The notes below the pieces were generated by a model. That model did not search any database. It was not told where the DNA came from and was given only the letters and a program-made list of their open reading frames with translations. Shown here in pieces: positions 1 to 12,850 of a stretch of 64,000 nucleotides of DNA (its first letter is position 1; each line of letters opens with the position of its first letter). Both the position numbers and the translations under genes were made by a program. The stretch comes from Pempheris klunzingeri (Eukaryota; Chordata; Actinopteri; Acropomatiformes; Pempheridae): positions 4,923,477-4,987,476 of the forward strand of contig NC_092035.1 in NCBI RefSeq assembly GCF_042242105.1. The letters run 5' to 3'.

Positions 1-2000
1 TCCTCACTGGGCAGCTGAGGCAAGCACAGCAGGGTGTTATATGGGATGCATTGGTTCACTTAAAGATTGGATCCATGCAGTCATAATTAGATTAGATTAT
101 TATTATTATATGATTTAATTTCTTGCTTTTTCCAAATCCAGTGGAATAATGTAATTCACTTAAAATTTAGTCCAATTTTCATTCTGATTTTGATGTTATG
201 CATAATTACTGCAAAAATAAGAATTTGAATATCAGCATAATGCACGAAGCGTAGCATTGCCACGACGACAATTAAATAGATAATTAAAGGTCTCACATTA
301 TGCAAAATGCACTTTTCAAAATGAATATGTTCATCGTATGTGCCTAGAGACAGCCAAACCCTGTGAAAAGTCCATCAGCTGTCTTTTTCTGCTGCTCTCT
401 CTTTTTTTCTCCAGAGCAAAGCATGCAGGTCGTCGTGTTCTTCTGGAACGGAGCACGAAGAAAGAGTGGCAGCTGCCGTGTCGGGTATGTTTTTCTGAAC
501 ATTAAACTATATAACCTGCTCTAACAGGACCTCCAAGTACAAGTGTGAACTTAAAATTAGCATAATGTGCAAAATTTACTTTTGACTTTTGAATTAAATT
601 TGACGTCCTGTCTGCTCATCGCTAATCAAAGCTAATTTTCAGGATGACAGGTCGCTCCCAGACCTATTTTGTGAACACTGTCAACCATCAAAGCTACTGA
701 TATGACATCAAATTGGTTGAAATGCACCAATTAGACAACACCATTTCACAAGCTGTGTTCATGGTGAGGGTCTGCACAAATTAAAGAAGCTTGAAAAAAA
801 AAAAAAAAGCTTCATGCACACAGATTTTGCAGAAAAATAAAATCACATTTCTATTTGATTGAATGATTTCTTTTTAACATTTGCGTCCCTGGACTTCCAT
901 ACTGCAGAACACCCTCCACAAACCTAAACACACACCCTCACAGTAATACAGCTGCAAGTGTTCTTTTTCATGGCTCAGTGAGGATTTTCAGTAGCGGTAT
1001 CTGACTTTTCTCTCTTTATTCCTGCTGTGACCCCCAGCGACATGCACATACATATACACTCGCACACACACACACTGGCCTGAGGACAGAGATGGAGAGC
1101 TCTAATTTCCACGGGGCCCGCAAAGTCTCTCCATCCCTCTAAACTCAATCTCCTCTCTGTCTCTCTCACCAAACTACACATACTTGCAGACTTATCGCAC
1201 ATGTAGACAAACACACACCCACTTTTCACACATGAAAACATGCATAGAGACTTTATTTCTTTTAGCTAAACAGTATTTTCCACCTCTCTCTGGTTTTCCT
1301 CCTTCCTTCCACCTCACACAATTCCTCAGATTGCACGGACGTCTCCTGACTGTGTCATATGTGCACAGTCAATTGTGTTTCAAAGCTCCCACACGGGGGA
1401 GGACAAAGATGAGATTTATGCTGGGTAAACCACGTAATACTCCTTTATCATGCTCTACTGGGCTCTTATTGAGCCTCCAACAAGGGCCTGGAGCGTTTGC
1501 AAGAAGCACCATCCATTGTGCATCTATTGTGCATGTGTCAACGGCGAAGGATTGAAATCGCAAGACGGAGAAATGGACAGTTTATAGTTTTAGTTTAAGT
1601 GCACAGATTCATGAGCAGATAAAACTGTTCTGCAAACAAATAGTCCCCGTTTGAGTCACGCAACAGCTAATGCACATCCATCAGTGTTTTTTTTTTTTTT
1701 TTTTAGTGCGGGCATCAAACCCCTACCTGCTCACTCCATCATGTGTCGCTGTGGATAACAGCATCAGCTAAATCCCTAACATGTAAAGAGGCCTGGAGAC
1801 GACCAGATGGTCTGTAGCAACTCCACAATTTGTCAAATAGAATAATGCTGAACAGTGTGAGAAATTAAGCAAATTCAGACAGAAAGAGCTTCTTCTCTTT
1901 CCTTGATGTGAACTGCAGTGAAACGTTGGGGCTGACAATGATTATATATAAAAAAAAGCCCGATATAGACAGTACCATACAACTGCACTTTTGTTCAAAG
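1..2000. other. Gene-free flank, block 1
   Basis: No coding exon is recognised on either strand. The block is AT-rich, with a 15-base poly(A) run at 794-808 and an 18-base poly(T) run at 1687-1704. Short ORFs around 975-1560 are rich in Cys, Val and His because they read through CA/GT-rich sequence, so I leave them out. One exon-like segment at 415-484 is listed separately. Confidence 0.6.
415..484 (+). other. Exon-like segment of unknown gene
   Basis: A pyrimidine-rich tract ending in CTCCAG (to 414) is followed by 70 bases that are open in all three + frames. These end at a good donor, G|GTATGT (donor GT at 485-486). The segment is more GC-rich than its AT-rich surroundings. None of the three translations resembles a protein I know, and I could not match it to an ERBB4 or CPS1 exon. 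It could be an exon of an upstream gene, a non-coding exon, or chance splice-like sequence. Confidence 0.25.
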
Positions 2001-2172
2001 GAAATAGTTCAACTTTTTCAGAAATATACTTTCTTGCCAAGAGTTGTATGAAACGATTTATCCCAGTCGTACATTTATTTGCTAGATATGAAGTTAGGCC
2101 ATTAGCTTAGCTTAGCATAAAGACTAGAAGCAGGGGGAAACAGTAGCCCGGCTCTGTCAAAAGGCTAAAAAA
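2001..2172 (+). repeat. Dispersed percomorph repeat (TTAGCTTAGCTTAGC type), copy 1
   Basis: The segment contains AGTTCAAC, then ACTTTCTTGCCAAGAGTT, then TTAGCTTAGCTTAGCATAAA and AGCAGGGGGAAACAGTAGCC, ending in GGCTCTGTCAAAAGG. These blocks, in this order, are the core of a very common interspersed repeat that I recognise from percomorph fish genomes. No coding capacity is seen. A second, more diverged partial copy lies at 31,072-31,165. Confidence 0.65.
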
Positions 2173-4179
2173 GAAAAAAAAGTTTTTTCTTGTTATTTTT
2201 ATTTTTCAAGTTTTGTGCAGAGTAACCAAACAAGATTTAATGTGAATACTGGTGAGATGGATGGATTTAGCTATTTAGCCCTTCTCCAGTGTTCAGATGT
2301 GGGAGAGGTATGGATCTCTTTAGCTACCAAACGGTGCAAAAGCAAATAAGCACATTTGGACAACTGTTGAACTGTTAGAGAGAGCTCAGTAAGCAGTGCA
2401 TCATCAGAACATCAGATATATTACACTGTGTTAAGGCCACTCTTACCCATTTCTCTGGTATCAAGGTCATATTTTCTGAAGGATCTGCAATTGGCTAAAT
2501 GAGGCCTCCAAGTGTATTTTTCACACCATTAAACAAGCAGCGAATCGTTTTTTAAGAAGTACAAGACACTCCTCAGATGTTACTGACACAGAAACCAGAA
2601 GAAAAAGTCATCTGGTGGGTGCTTCGCCCTTTCACTCTGAACGCTTTGATGTGGACGAACGGAGGCAAAGAGGCCATCTACCCGTCGCCTGCCTGCACCC
2701 GCTTTGATCCGGGAGTGACGTTAGCCCGCGGTGGGTTTCCTGCAAATGTGAGAGTGTTAGAAATAGGTTCTTTTATGTCCTGAAAAAAGCTATGTTTTAA
2801 TTAATGGAGCAGCTGAGGGCTACGGCGGGGCTACCACTCTGATGAATCGAGATGAGCACGTGCATCTGTTGGGTGTGTTTTTGATCCTGTTTCCTATATA
2901 CTCTTGGATCATAAATAGTGGCCTGTTTTCTCCCATATGTAGCCTGTGTGTGAATGTGTTTGTGGCTTTGTAAATGTGTCAGCGTGTTGGTCCTAGCGAC
3001 TCCTGCAGTGACTGAGTGTCTCTAATTGAGTGTGCAGCTCACTCAGACAGGAGGTCTCAGACAGTGTTGACATTCAGGCAGTGGAAGGCCACCATTGGGG
3101 ATGACAGCTGATCATTCTTCCAGCCAGCTCCCTAATTACATGGAGATGGAAAGAGCGAAGGAGAGAGGCATAAACACAGAGAGAGAGAGAGAGAGAGGGG
3201 CTTTTTAAACAACAAACAGGTTCCGGTTGCTTCCAATCAAGCCTGCTGTCCCTGCTGTTTCGTCCATTCATAATAGGTGGCCCCCCCGGTGTGTAGGAAA
3301 GCAGCAAACACCCCACTGCCTTCCTGCTCTCTGACTGAGCGCCTGTGACCACACTGCCTCCCCCAACTCTCTCTCAAGCCTAACATCTTTCACAGCACTT
3401 TCCCAATTATACCAAAGCTCCTGTGTGTGATTTCATTGTCGCCAGAAAGCAAAGAGAAACATCAAGCCATCTCCGTCTTCCTGTCTCTCTCTCTCTCTCT
3501 CTCTCATATAGACATATAGATGTGTGCACACACCCTTTGATGTATGGAGTCAATCAGACTTCATTGGACAGTGTTGTGATCGCCTCAGGATATTAGCAAC
3601 CTTGCTCTCTGCTCACCCAGATGATAAACTCTTTATGTGTCCACAGGCTTTTGTGGAGCAATAACAGCAACTCTGGCCTTCAAACCCTTCGCCCATCCAT
3701 TTCGGTGTAACTCAAGAACGTGAGCGGCGCGGCAGCTCGGAGCGGCGTCGAAGACTCCCCAGGAATGGTGATGAACAAAGATAGCCGGCTACAGGATCAG
3801 GTGGGCCGCGAACACACCCTTGTCCTATCAAACCCAGCCAAACCTATTACCAAGATCTTAAGTCCAGCTTCTTATAGGAGGCTCCAGCCTTGTGGGTCAA
3901 TAAGTGTCTACACATTCATCTGCAGAACTGCCAACGCAATTAGAGGCTTTCTGACAGCATTCACAGCCATATATACTGAATAATAGAAATAGATTTGAAG
4001 GCCATAAAAACACTGCATACATGGTGTAATATGGAAGCCGTCACACAGCCTGTGTAGTCAGTGGAAGAGCATCAGGCGAAGACAACAACGGTGGGTAGTA
4101 ACAATGAACTTAGTGCGCGTGTAAGAAGTCAACACTGATGTAATAAAGCACATCTAATGAAGTTTCCCCTCAAGTAGTT
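2173..4179. other. Gene-free flank, block 2
   Basis: No recognised gene. It contains a T-rich tail after the repeat, a (GA)n tract at about 3179-3197 and a (CT)n tract at about 3485-3505. The GC-richer stretch 3640-3960 has short ORFs of no recognisable family. Confidence 0.6.
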
Positions 4180-4285
4180 CTGTTTTTTGAGTACTTTTAC
4201 TTCCACTGGAGTCATGTAATTATAAAGTAACAATACTTTTAGTACTGTTTTTGTTTTGTTTTTTTTGTACTCCACCCACCACTGG
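4180..4285 (+). repeat. Dispersed 'TACTTTTACTTCCACTGG' repeat fragment
   Basis: It contains GAGTACTTTTACTTCCACTG, AAGTAACAATACTTTTAGTA and a final GTACTCCACCCACCACTGG. This is the familiar 'acttttacttgagtaa...ccaccactg' dispersed repeat of teleost genomes. A longer related element lies at 41,700-41,985, just upstream of lancl1. Confidence 0.5.
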
Positions 4286-7200
4286 AGGACAGGCGATTAT
4301 GTAGGTGTTTAGAGGATCAATAAACCATTTTCTGTGGTGCTTTTATTCTGAGATCTCAGACGACAGCCCACATGTTGGCCCTGCACAGCCAGACAAATCA
4401 CCAATCAGCGTTCTACTGTAACCTCTGCATTAGGGCGCTCTCTCCCTCCTTTTTTTAGCCGTGTGTCACGCTACCGTTGTGTGTCGGCCACGTTTCAACA
4501 GGTAGGCTACAGGTGAAGGGATCAAATGTGAATCAGGGTGACGGCTCTTTAAAACGCTTGGCATTGCTCTGCAGTTTTTTCTATTGTTGAACTGATGTCA
4601 AAACCTGAGAGGAGGAAAAAGAGGAGTCTCTCTGCCCACAGCGTTCAGGCGGCGTCGCGCTGCAAAACAGCTGCCATCATGACTGAGTGCACTTTTCTAG
4701 TTTGCATCATTATAATCTGGCAAATGGTGTCTGAAATGTCTTCATATATTTTCTGCATTGATGCTTTAAAAACATTTCTCTCATAATACTTTATTTTACT
4801 TACTAACTTACAAACAGTAAGGGTCCATACTAAATACTACTACTATACCAATAATAATACTAATAAAAATAGGGATGTTGGTCTAACATTGCCACTATTT
4901 TGTCTATAAAAAGTACGATAGATAATCCAAAACTTCGCTTGCTTAAACTACACATCAAAACATCACTTGACTCAAATGTTCTTTCTATGGCTGTGCATAC
5001 ATTCACACATCTGTTGCACATGGGAGTAGCACAAACACATCTATAGATCAAAAAGGCACCCTCACACGCACGTCAAGTCTGCGAGACTCCACTTGAGATT
5101 CATAAGCATTTAATGAGTGTCTCGTGGGTGGCAGCTTGTCTGACCTTGCTCACACCCGTCTGATTGTCATACACCGCGCAGGACGCCGCTGACTGTGGCA
5201 TGACAGCGAGGTGACAACTCCGTTTGTGTGTGTGCCTGATCACGCATCGCTATTTGGACATGTGAATACAATAAATGTACACAAACACACTTTGACTGTA
5301 TGCGCATCTATCTATGATGGAGGGGGTATTTGGAAAGTCAGCAGATGTGTTTGTCCACGACTCCGTATGTGTCTATATGTGTGTTTATTTGTGTACATGC
5401 GAGTGTGTGGGCGTTCAACATGGTTGTCAAGTGCTTGAGCAGGCCAATCTCTCATCTGCCATCCGTTCAGATCAACTGACATGCAGCCAAACCAAACCGA
5501 CATAAAGACAGAGCGGAAGGCATCACTATGCAGCTCAGCAGTGCAGTTTGTCCTGACCCTGTCTGGGGCCCTCTCCTCTCTGCTGATTCTAATGAGCTCC
5601 CCTGGGATTAGATTTAGGTGACCAGCGTCCCAATGAGAAAGGGGGGTTCGGCACAGGGAGCTGCGAGGGGGGGGGGTAGGCATCAATACTCCCACACAAA
5701 CATTGCACTCGTGTCAGCACACAGACACAAACTTGTTTGGAAGGTGTTTGGAAAATACTGCAGCTACTACCTACTGTAAAGTAGCTTGAGCAAAAAACAG
5801 TTTTAAGCACATCCATCCAGATACATGGGTAGTTTTTCGAAACATAAAAAGTAAAAGTACCCACTGGAAAATGATCAATCATTATCAATGCTACAATTTA
5901 TATTCTTGTAGCTTTAGAATTAATTGGGAAACTAGCCAGCAGCCTTCACACTGGCAGTCAATTGTGCTTTGAAATAATTTAATACATCAACACATTGTGG
6001 CTTTTTCATTAAAAAGTTTCATTTTAACCTTATAGTATTTTCTATAGTTGACATTTTGAATTATTTATTTTATTTTGTCTTGTGTTTGAATTCTGGGGGG
6101 GGGGGGGGGGGGGGGGTAAGAATTTAATAGTGGCCATTTTTCCAGAAACAAGTCACTATAGTCACTTTTCCAAGCTTGTTAGAAAAATGGAAGGAGACAG
6201 TATTCCTGACTCACTCTCCAGCCACGTCTGTTTTCATTTCCACTTTTTTTTTATGTGCTGTGTATGCTTCGGACACTGTGTGCTGAAATTTGAAAAGTCT
6301 AAATGGTGGAAATATCTGCACCGTGTACTATACAATATGGGGTATCCATATTCTTAGAAAATATCATTTAATTGTGACTTTCTTTCTCACAACAAACTAC
6401 CGATATGAACCAATCTGTCCTTTTTCTCTCAAGGGAGCAGCTGTACTATGAGTGAAGCTTCTCTTGAAGGATAAATTAATGAAGTCACCTTACGACTGTG
6501 CAGTTGCATACAACATGTAAACACACACTATCCTATAGCTGCAAATGAAGCGAGTTGAAACAGGTGTTTGTCAGCGTTACATTTCTATATCAATCTGCCT
6601 TGGATGTTGTATTTGTGCCTAATTAGAACCAAAAAGTCTTCATTCTGTCAAAAACACACAAGCAGAAAAAAAAAGTTTAGTATTTTGTGCTCAAGTGTGA
6701 GTCGTACTACTCCCTGGAGTTTAAGTGCCATCAAATTAGTTCCTCCTGAACTTCCAGCTGTATCAGCTACAAACACCTATCTAGTGCATTGTTTTTAAAG
6801 TCATGTTCTGTCTTTGCAAGTGATACAAAACCCTTATTTGCCTGCAATTTCCCTCATTGTTGTCAAAGGTTAAATGGTAAGAGGGCTGATCAGGTATTGT
6901 CTGTGCTAGACAAGCTCATTAATGTGTCACAATTCATTATCAGAGCCTTGTCCTCACCTTGTCAGGTGGCTAATGGGAATATCAATCATAGGCTTCCCCA
7001 TCACGACCCTTCTCACATCTTTGCTGCACATCTTGCCTCTGTTGACTTCTCATCCCGAAATACCACCAGGCCCAAACAGATCTGTCTGGAACAAATGTCA
7101 AACACAATTCGGCTCAGGAGTAAACACCCACAAACATGGCTGACATACAGAGTGCCATTCTTCTTGGTACATTGGTGAGGTGTTGGTGCTGCTGTTTTAC

Positions 7201-8329
7201 AGGTGTTCTCCAGTTGTTGTATTCAGATGCAGTGTGTTCACTGCTGCGAGGTGATGAGCCTTTGTGGACAAAGGAAAATTATGAACGTGTACTGTAATTC
7301 ATAAGTGGGAAACGTAATCTTAGTGTGCAAATCGTGCAGAAGTTATAATAGATAAGCTAAGCCAAAACAAGTTAAGACAAATGAGAGGCACAAGAAGCAG
7401 AGCAAAGAGGGAGCTGTGCAAACAGTAGGGACGTCAGTTAGAAAGTACAGTATAAAATAACAGGACCGGCATTTAATTAATGTCACGTAATATCTACATG
7501 GTAGTTTAAATGCAGCATACATGAATAGAAATCTACCTGTTTATAAGTTTGAGTTTTGATTTAATTTGATTTTAAAATTTTAAAATATTTTTAGAAAATA
7601 CTTTAACAACTCTGAATAAATTTCAAATTGTTTAATTTGTTTAATAGTATTAAATTGTATTTATTTATTTTCATTTGAATGTTTAATACCAAAAATAGTA
7701 CATTACAGTATTTTATGTCACTCACCCCCACACAGGTGTTGATAAGGTCCTAACAGGTGCGACAGGATCCACAGGAGACTGAGAGACGTTGATCACCCAC
7801 AGTTTGTCCAACAGTCCTGAGAAGAGGTCTAATCAGCAGAAGTGGAAACACTTATGCAGATGGTCTGTGGGAGTTCCCAGTGTAAAGTGAGGCTTGGTTA
7901 GCCTTGCAGGTATTTTTCAGGTGTGTGTGGGGTTTGAGCCGCGCCTTGCTCCACCTTGGCCACGCTTCTGCTTCCCTTTCTCTGGGTTTTCCTCAACGGG
8001 AGAACAAAGGGACTCGAGTTCAAAGGCGCTGCGGTTAAATGACAGGAGGTGAGGCGTGCGTTCCCACCGGCGTGTGTTGTTAATAATGTTGCTAACGTGA
8101 TAATGTCAGTGAATCCGACTGGAGCTGAAATAGGTCTTTTGTGAGTGAGATTCAGGTTGCACCAAAAATTAGCCTTCAACACTTAAACACACTGCCTGAA
8201 TAAACACATTCATTTAAAAACTAAAGGTGTCAAAGTCCTTGTATAATCAGTTTAATTTGTTCCTGAATCCATTAAGCAAATGTAATAAAAAGCCAACTGT
8301 AAAAGTTAAAGGGTCTCTATGAGAGCTGA
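4286..8329. other. Gene-free flank, block 3
   Basis: No recognised gene. It contains a 22-base G run (listed separately), an AT-rich tract at about 7480-7720 and many short ORFs without recognisable homology. The CA/GT-rich stretch 5190-5420 gives Cys/Val-rich translations typical of read-through microsatellites. Confidence 0.6.
6095..6116 (+). repeat. Homopolymer G tract (22 bases)
   Basis: An uninterrupted run of G follows TTTGAATTCT. Its length makes it prone to sequencing error, length change and G-quadruplex formation. The ORF that runs through it with a poly-Gly stretch is not a gene. Confidence 0.9.
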
Positions 8330-9060
8330 TTTCAGCCAATTTAAATGAGCATTTACAATAAGGGTCCCAGGGGCGGCTCTTTTATCTAAATGAGTCGCTG
8401 TAATTAGCTAAGGTAGGCAATTATAACAGTGAATCATGCAGCCGTGATGCATGTTAACAGGCAGACGTGTGGGGCTTTAGACGCTCAGCCCTGCTGCCTT
8501 ATTGGAACACCCTGAATAGCTCGACCTCCAGGATGTGAGGTGATTGGAGGAAAAATGACGTAACTGTCAAAAGAAAAGGAAATGTGAGCAGTAGAAGAAA
8601 TACAGAGTGGAACATAAGTGGAAGCTGGTCAAGAGGCCAGGCCTGCATCCCCTGAGGGTTTCTTCTTTTTTATTCTCTTCTATCAGTTTTCTTCTCCATC
8701 TCCACCTTTTTTGTTTTTGAGCTGATATAGAGCCAGGGGGTGAGAGGAGTTCATCGACTTGGACAGCTCGATAGCAGGCGTTGCCACCAAAAGCTCCTGC
8801 TCTCAAATTGCCTGTAATTTCATTTTTGTGTGTAAATATGTGTTTCTTGTCAGGTGCGTGGCGGCGAGAGGAAAAACAGGCACGCAGACAGCTCTGACAA
8901 GCAATTACACCGCAGCTTGTTTGGGAGGCAAGCTGCGATGAGCTCCGGTCCGCCGGCGGAGCAGAAGATTGAATGCTCCTGAGACGGAGAAGAAAATGGC
9001 CGCAGGGAGAGCCCCAGTGAGACCACCACAGGAGCAATGCAAGGTTATATTTTATTCTAA
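8330..9060. promoter_or_regulatory. Candidate conserved non-coding block A
   Basis: This is complex, non-repetitive sequence in a gene desert. It contains homeodomain-type cores (GTAATTAGC near 8401, CAATTATAA near 8418, AGCAATTACACC near 8900) and a GC-richer segment at 8750-9010. A 202-codon ORF crosses it on the minus strand (8567-9175). Its low-complexity composition and lack of any known domain argue against a protein, and long ORFs are common by chance in such segments. Regulatory function is inferred from sequence character only. Confidence 0.25.
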
Positions 9061-12000
9061 TGCTTGCTGTGTTATTTAGCATGTCTAGGGTGAAATGATT
9101 TGCCGCAAATAAACTCACAACATGACATATGGTTTGTTTAAGATCCTCCTTTTGCCCTGTGCTTAAAATTGGCACGACGTATTGTAGCTTTACTTTCTTT
9201 TTCTGGTGCCATAAGTTTTTGTTTTTCTAGAAATGTTGCTGTTCTCTAACAAGAACAATTTGTTCTGTATTCCTCACACTGCCTGAAAACTTATTGGCCT
9301 CTCCAACTCCAGTATCTCAGATCTCAGTAATACAGCCAGTGGCACACTCAGACTGTCTGAGGGCCACGGGCCAAAAGAAATCAAAAGGGGCACCAGCTGC
9401 ACGTGGTTGGGCACCGGCATGATGCATCTAAGGTGAAACGGTTCCAAACGCTGGTTGAGTTTAGAATTAGATTTAAAGTGTAATTATTAAATGGCATAAT
9501 GTTTTCAGCATGTAAGGCAGCCTGGAGGGCACTTTAGTTTGTTTTATCTACCATAGGGGCATCCAAGAAGTTTTTCCCCAACATATGCTGCTATTTTCCT
9601 CTAATGTCTTTCCTTTTTCTCCCTGCCTCCTGAACATTTTTAAAGTAGGTTCATAAAAGCCAAGGATAAAAGCAAATTATTCACTCAAATTGAAACATCT
9701 GCTTTGAAATGTGCATCATTTCGCACCCACTAGTGTCTTTCCAGTGACTTTGGAGGTAATCCCGCCACAGGTTTTGTAGAACTGATTTGTCTGCTGAACA
9801 CAGCCTTGACACAACAGTGATGTTAAATGAAATAAGTGGAAAAAAAATCCTCCATCCATCCATTTTCTCAACCATAAAATTAGATATCTGACTGCCTTTT
9901 TTCCCCCCTGAGGTCTGCTGTATAGTGTGGCATTACACCGAGGCCTCGACCCCCGCGGCCACCTTGCCATCAAAGCTGACATCACTTGAGCAGATTAAAG
10001 CAGCGCAGCAAACCATGCTGACAGTGGTTACATCTGACACGTCTAACCTTCCCGTGGCGTGCGCATATGTTGATGTCAGAGTTGGACGCTGTGGCTTTGA
10101 CAGATGGGCGGACCAGCCGAGCTCTAACCGGACGTGAACCAGGAAGTCTCGCCCTCAGGGGGGAGTCCCAGGGCAAAGGGAGACAGCTCTGAGGGAGAGA
10201 GTACAGTCACTCCATTCAGGGATGTTCCATTAACTTGATTAATGGCCTAATTACTGCCAGTAAACACTCCTAGGAGATAAGAAGCTGAAAGGAGGGGTAT
10301 GGTTGGGGCAGTAGAAGCAAACTAACAGTCAGTCAATTACTGTTGTTCCTTTCCGCCGTAAGAACACAGTCCAGACTTGAACCACTTGTTTAACCTTTGG
10401 GGGTAGTTTCCCTGAGAGTAGTGCTCTCTTTTTCAGGAACTCTGGGCTCTGCAGTTCCACATAGTTAAACTCGGAAGCTGCCCAGTAAAGCCACAGCCAT
10501 GTGTTGGGCTCTGAGCAGTTGTTGCCCACCCAGATTTACACTGTGAAGCAAGACCACATGTAGCAATAAGAAGGTTGGCTGTTCTTTCTCGCCCCAGACA
10601 AACCCTGAAATAATGAACTTCAATGCAACATGCTGCAAATATTATTGTTTTCTCTTCTCAGTCTGCTGTGTCTGCCTCCTTTTGCCTCCGTCGTCTCTTT
10701 TTACCAGAAGGTGCACGTAAGACCCACAGGACCCACCTCTCTGACCTTTAGGGCTCAGTTGGACACGCTGAGCATTTGTAACTGCGAAAATATTAGACCA
10801 AAATAAGTTTCAGCGTCCTCCCCAAAACCTGTAACCAGACTTTGATGTGTAAAATAGATTGTACAGTCATGTTGAGGTATGTTTGTCACTTAACTTCTTT
10901 TACTTGTAAAGGAAAAATGTTTAATAGGTATACAGTGTCTGAGCAGCACTGACAGATCAAACAGGACTTTCAGGACTAGTTTCCTTCTTTGAAAGAATAG
11001 AAGGACTCTTGATGCACTAAAAGGTATAATGTTGACTGTCATACTTGGATATAATCCTCAGTGGAAGGAAACAAGAACCAGGTGTGGATTCTGCAAATAA
11101 TGCCCTTCATCTCTCTGAAAATAGCATCTGATTGTGAACAAACAAATCGCTCCCACAAACGCTTTGGAGTAGCATGTCTGGTGCCCCACACACTCACACA
11201 AACACACACACACACACACACACCCGCCATCTCCAATGCCCGTGTGGGCGGCTCGCTTCAGCCTCGCTTCCCTCTTCCCCTCGTCTCCCTCTACAGATGT
11301 GGGCTGACTGAGGCCTTTTGCTCTCTCGCTGAGCAAGAGGCAAGGAAGCGAGCCTTCATCCTCCTCCACACTAGTCTGTAACGCAGCCAAGTTCAGCCAG
11401 GCTGCCGCGACCCACCCCGTGCAACACTTACAGGTAGTTCAAAGGCCTCTTCCTGCTCTTTGACACACAACATAAATGTGGGTTTCTCTGGTAATTATCA
11501 GGAAAACAAAGTGGCTAAATGACTGGAATTGATTCTGCAATTTATTGTGAGGCACATTTGCATTATGATCAATGTGTGGGCAATGTAACTGAAGAATTCA
11601 TTGACTTTGTTATGCTAACCTCCATTTACTGGGTTGTGTGTATTTGCTGCAGCATGTGCTGCCAAATTCTCTGCAAGATATCTCATTTACTCATGACATG
11701 AATGATGGTGATGACTGTAAAAATGATGCTTGACTGCTCAGTTCTTCGTATAATGGAGCCACTTTACTAAATTTAGATAATTTTTTTGCCAAGATATATT
11801 ATAAGGTAAAGTTGTTGGAGAACTTTCTGGTAGTATTAACTCTTTCTTTGCACTGCTTTACTTATCTGTCTTCTTTAACTCTGCAAATCAGTTACTTGTT
11901 AGCTCTGGCTTCATTTTGAATCCCACTCGCACCATTGTTGTCGACTCGCTCTGGAATGCTGACATTTTGCTTTAAAATGAGGTCTTTGGCCCTTCCCCAG

Positions 12001-12684
12001 TAACACGTGTCGAAAATGGGGCTCTCCTATATTGTTTTCATTGATTCTGTCATGGCAACCTTGTAACAGAGCCCTGCTTCATAATTGGATTGCTGCACTG
12101 GACACAATAAGCTTCAATTCCCCAGCAAAAGCCAGAGAGAGACGGAGGAAGGCGGAAAGTCTTGTCTGTTTTGTGCGTTGCAAAGCTGAGGGGAGCTGAG
12201 TAACAAAGATTAAATCTCACACAGAGAGCTGTGTATGATGTTGTCTGTGTGAATGACAAACGTACAGTAGCAGGATGTTATGGACATTACAGTAAAGAGA
12301 GTTTACTCAGTTCATCAGGACCCCTACCTAATGCTCAAACATTAATTCAAACCCAGGGAGATAAGTTAATTGTATGATTAGAGCTCCATGATGAGGGATA
12401 AGCTTTTTTTTTTTGTACGTATCCTCAGGCACATTGCATTCAGCGAGTGTTATTGAGGAATACTAAATGCTCCCCTCTCTGTTTTCCAGTTTTATAGCAA
12501 CTGGCGAGATTCATTGGCTACAAAGACGGCAGCATGATGGCGCCACCCTGTCCACACAGAGAGCTTGTGATTTTAGTTTTTAATGATGGGCTCTGTCGGT
12601 AGGATGTCACACGTTCACTAGATCCAGATAGATTTCACTAGATGGGGTCTAGCACAGTTAGTTGGTTAACAATTTGGTTTCAGA
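9061..12684. other. Gene-free flank, block 4
   Basis: No recognised gene. A GC-richer segment at 9920-10,200 has ORFs on both strands without recognisable homology. A (CA)n microsatellite lies at about 11,202-11,223. The rest is ordinary AT-rich intergenic sequence. Confidence 0.6.
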
Positions 12685-12850
12685 CTTGAGTATCTTAATA
12701 ACCACTGGATGAATTGCCATGAAGTTTTGTCGAGACAATCGTGGTTCCAAGAGGATGAAGCTGAATGACGTAGTGAAACGTCTTATCAGCTGTTGGATGG
12801 ATTGCAGTGCAATTTGGTGCAGACATGCATGGTCACCGTGACCTTGGCCA
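12685..12850 (+). repeat. Dispersed percomorph repeat ('ATTGCCATGAA' type), copy 1
   Basis: Two related sub-blocks follow each other: CCACTGGATGAATTGCCATG, and then GTTGGATGGATTGCAGTGC with ATTTGGTGCAGACATGCATG. This is the internal tandem structure of the abundant percomorph repeat with 'ttggatggattgccatgaaatttggtacagacattcatgg'. Other parts of the family occur at 22,405-22,740 and 39,250-39,340. Confidence 0.6.

Noticed and set aside
8567..9175. 202-codon minus-strand ORF as a protein gene
   Set aside because: It has no recognisable domain, Ser- and Lys/Arg-rich patches, and no promoter or poly(A) context. It is treated as chance within a possible regulatory block.
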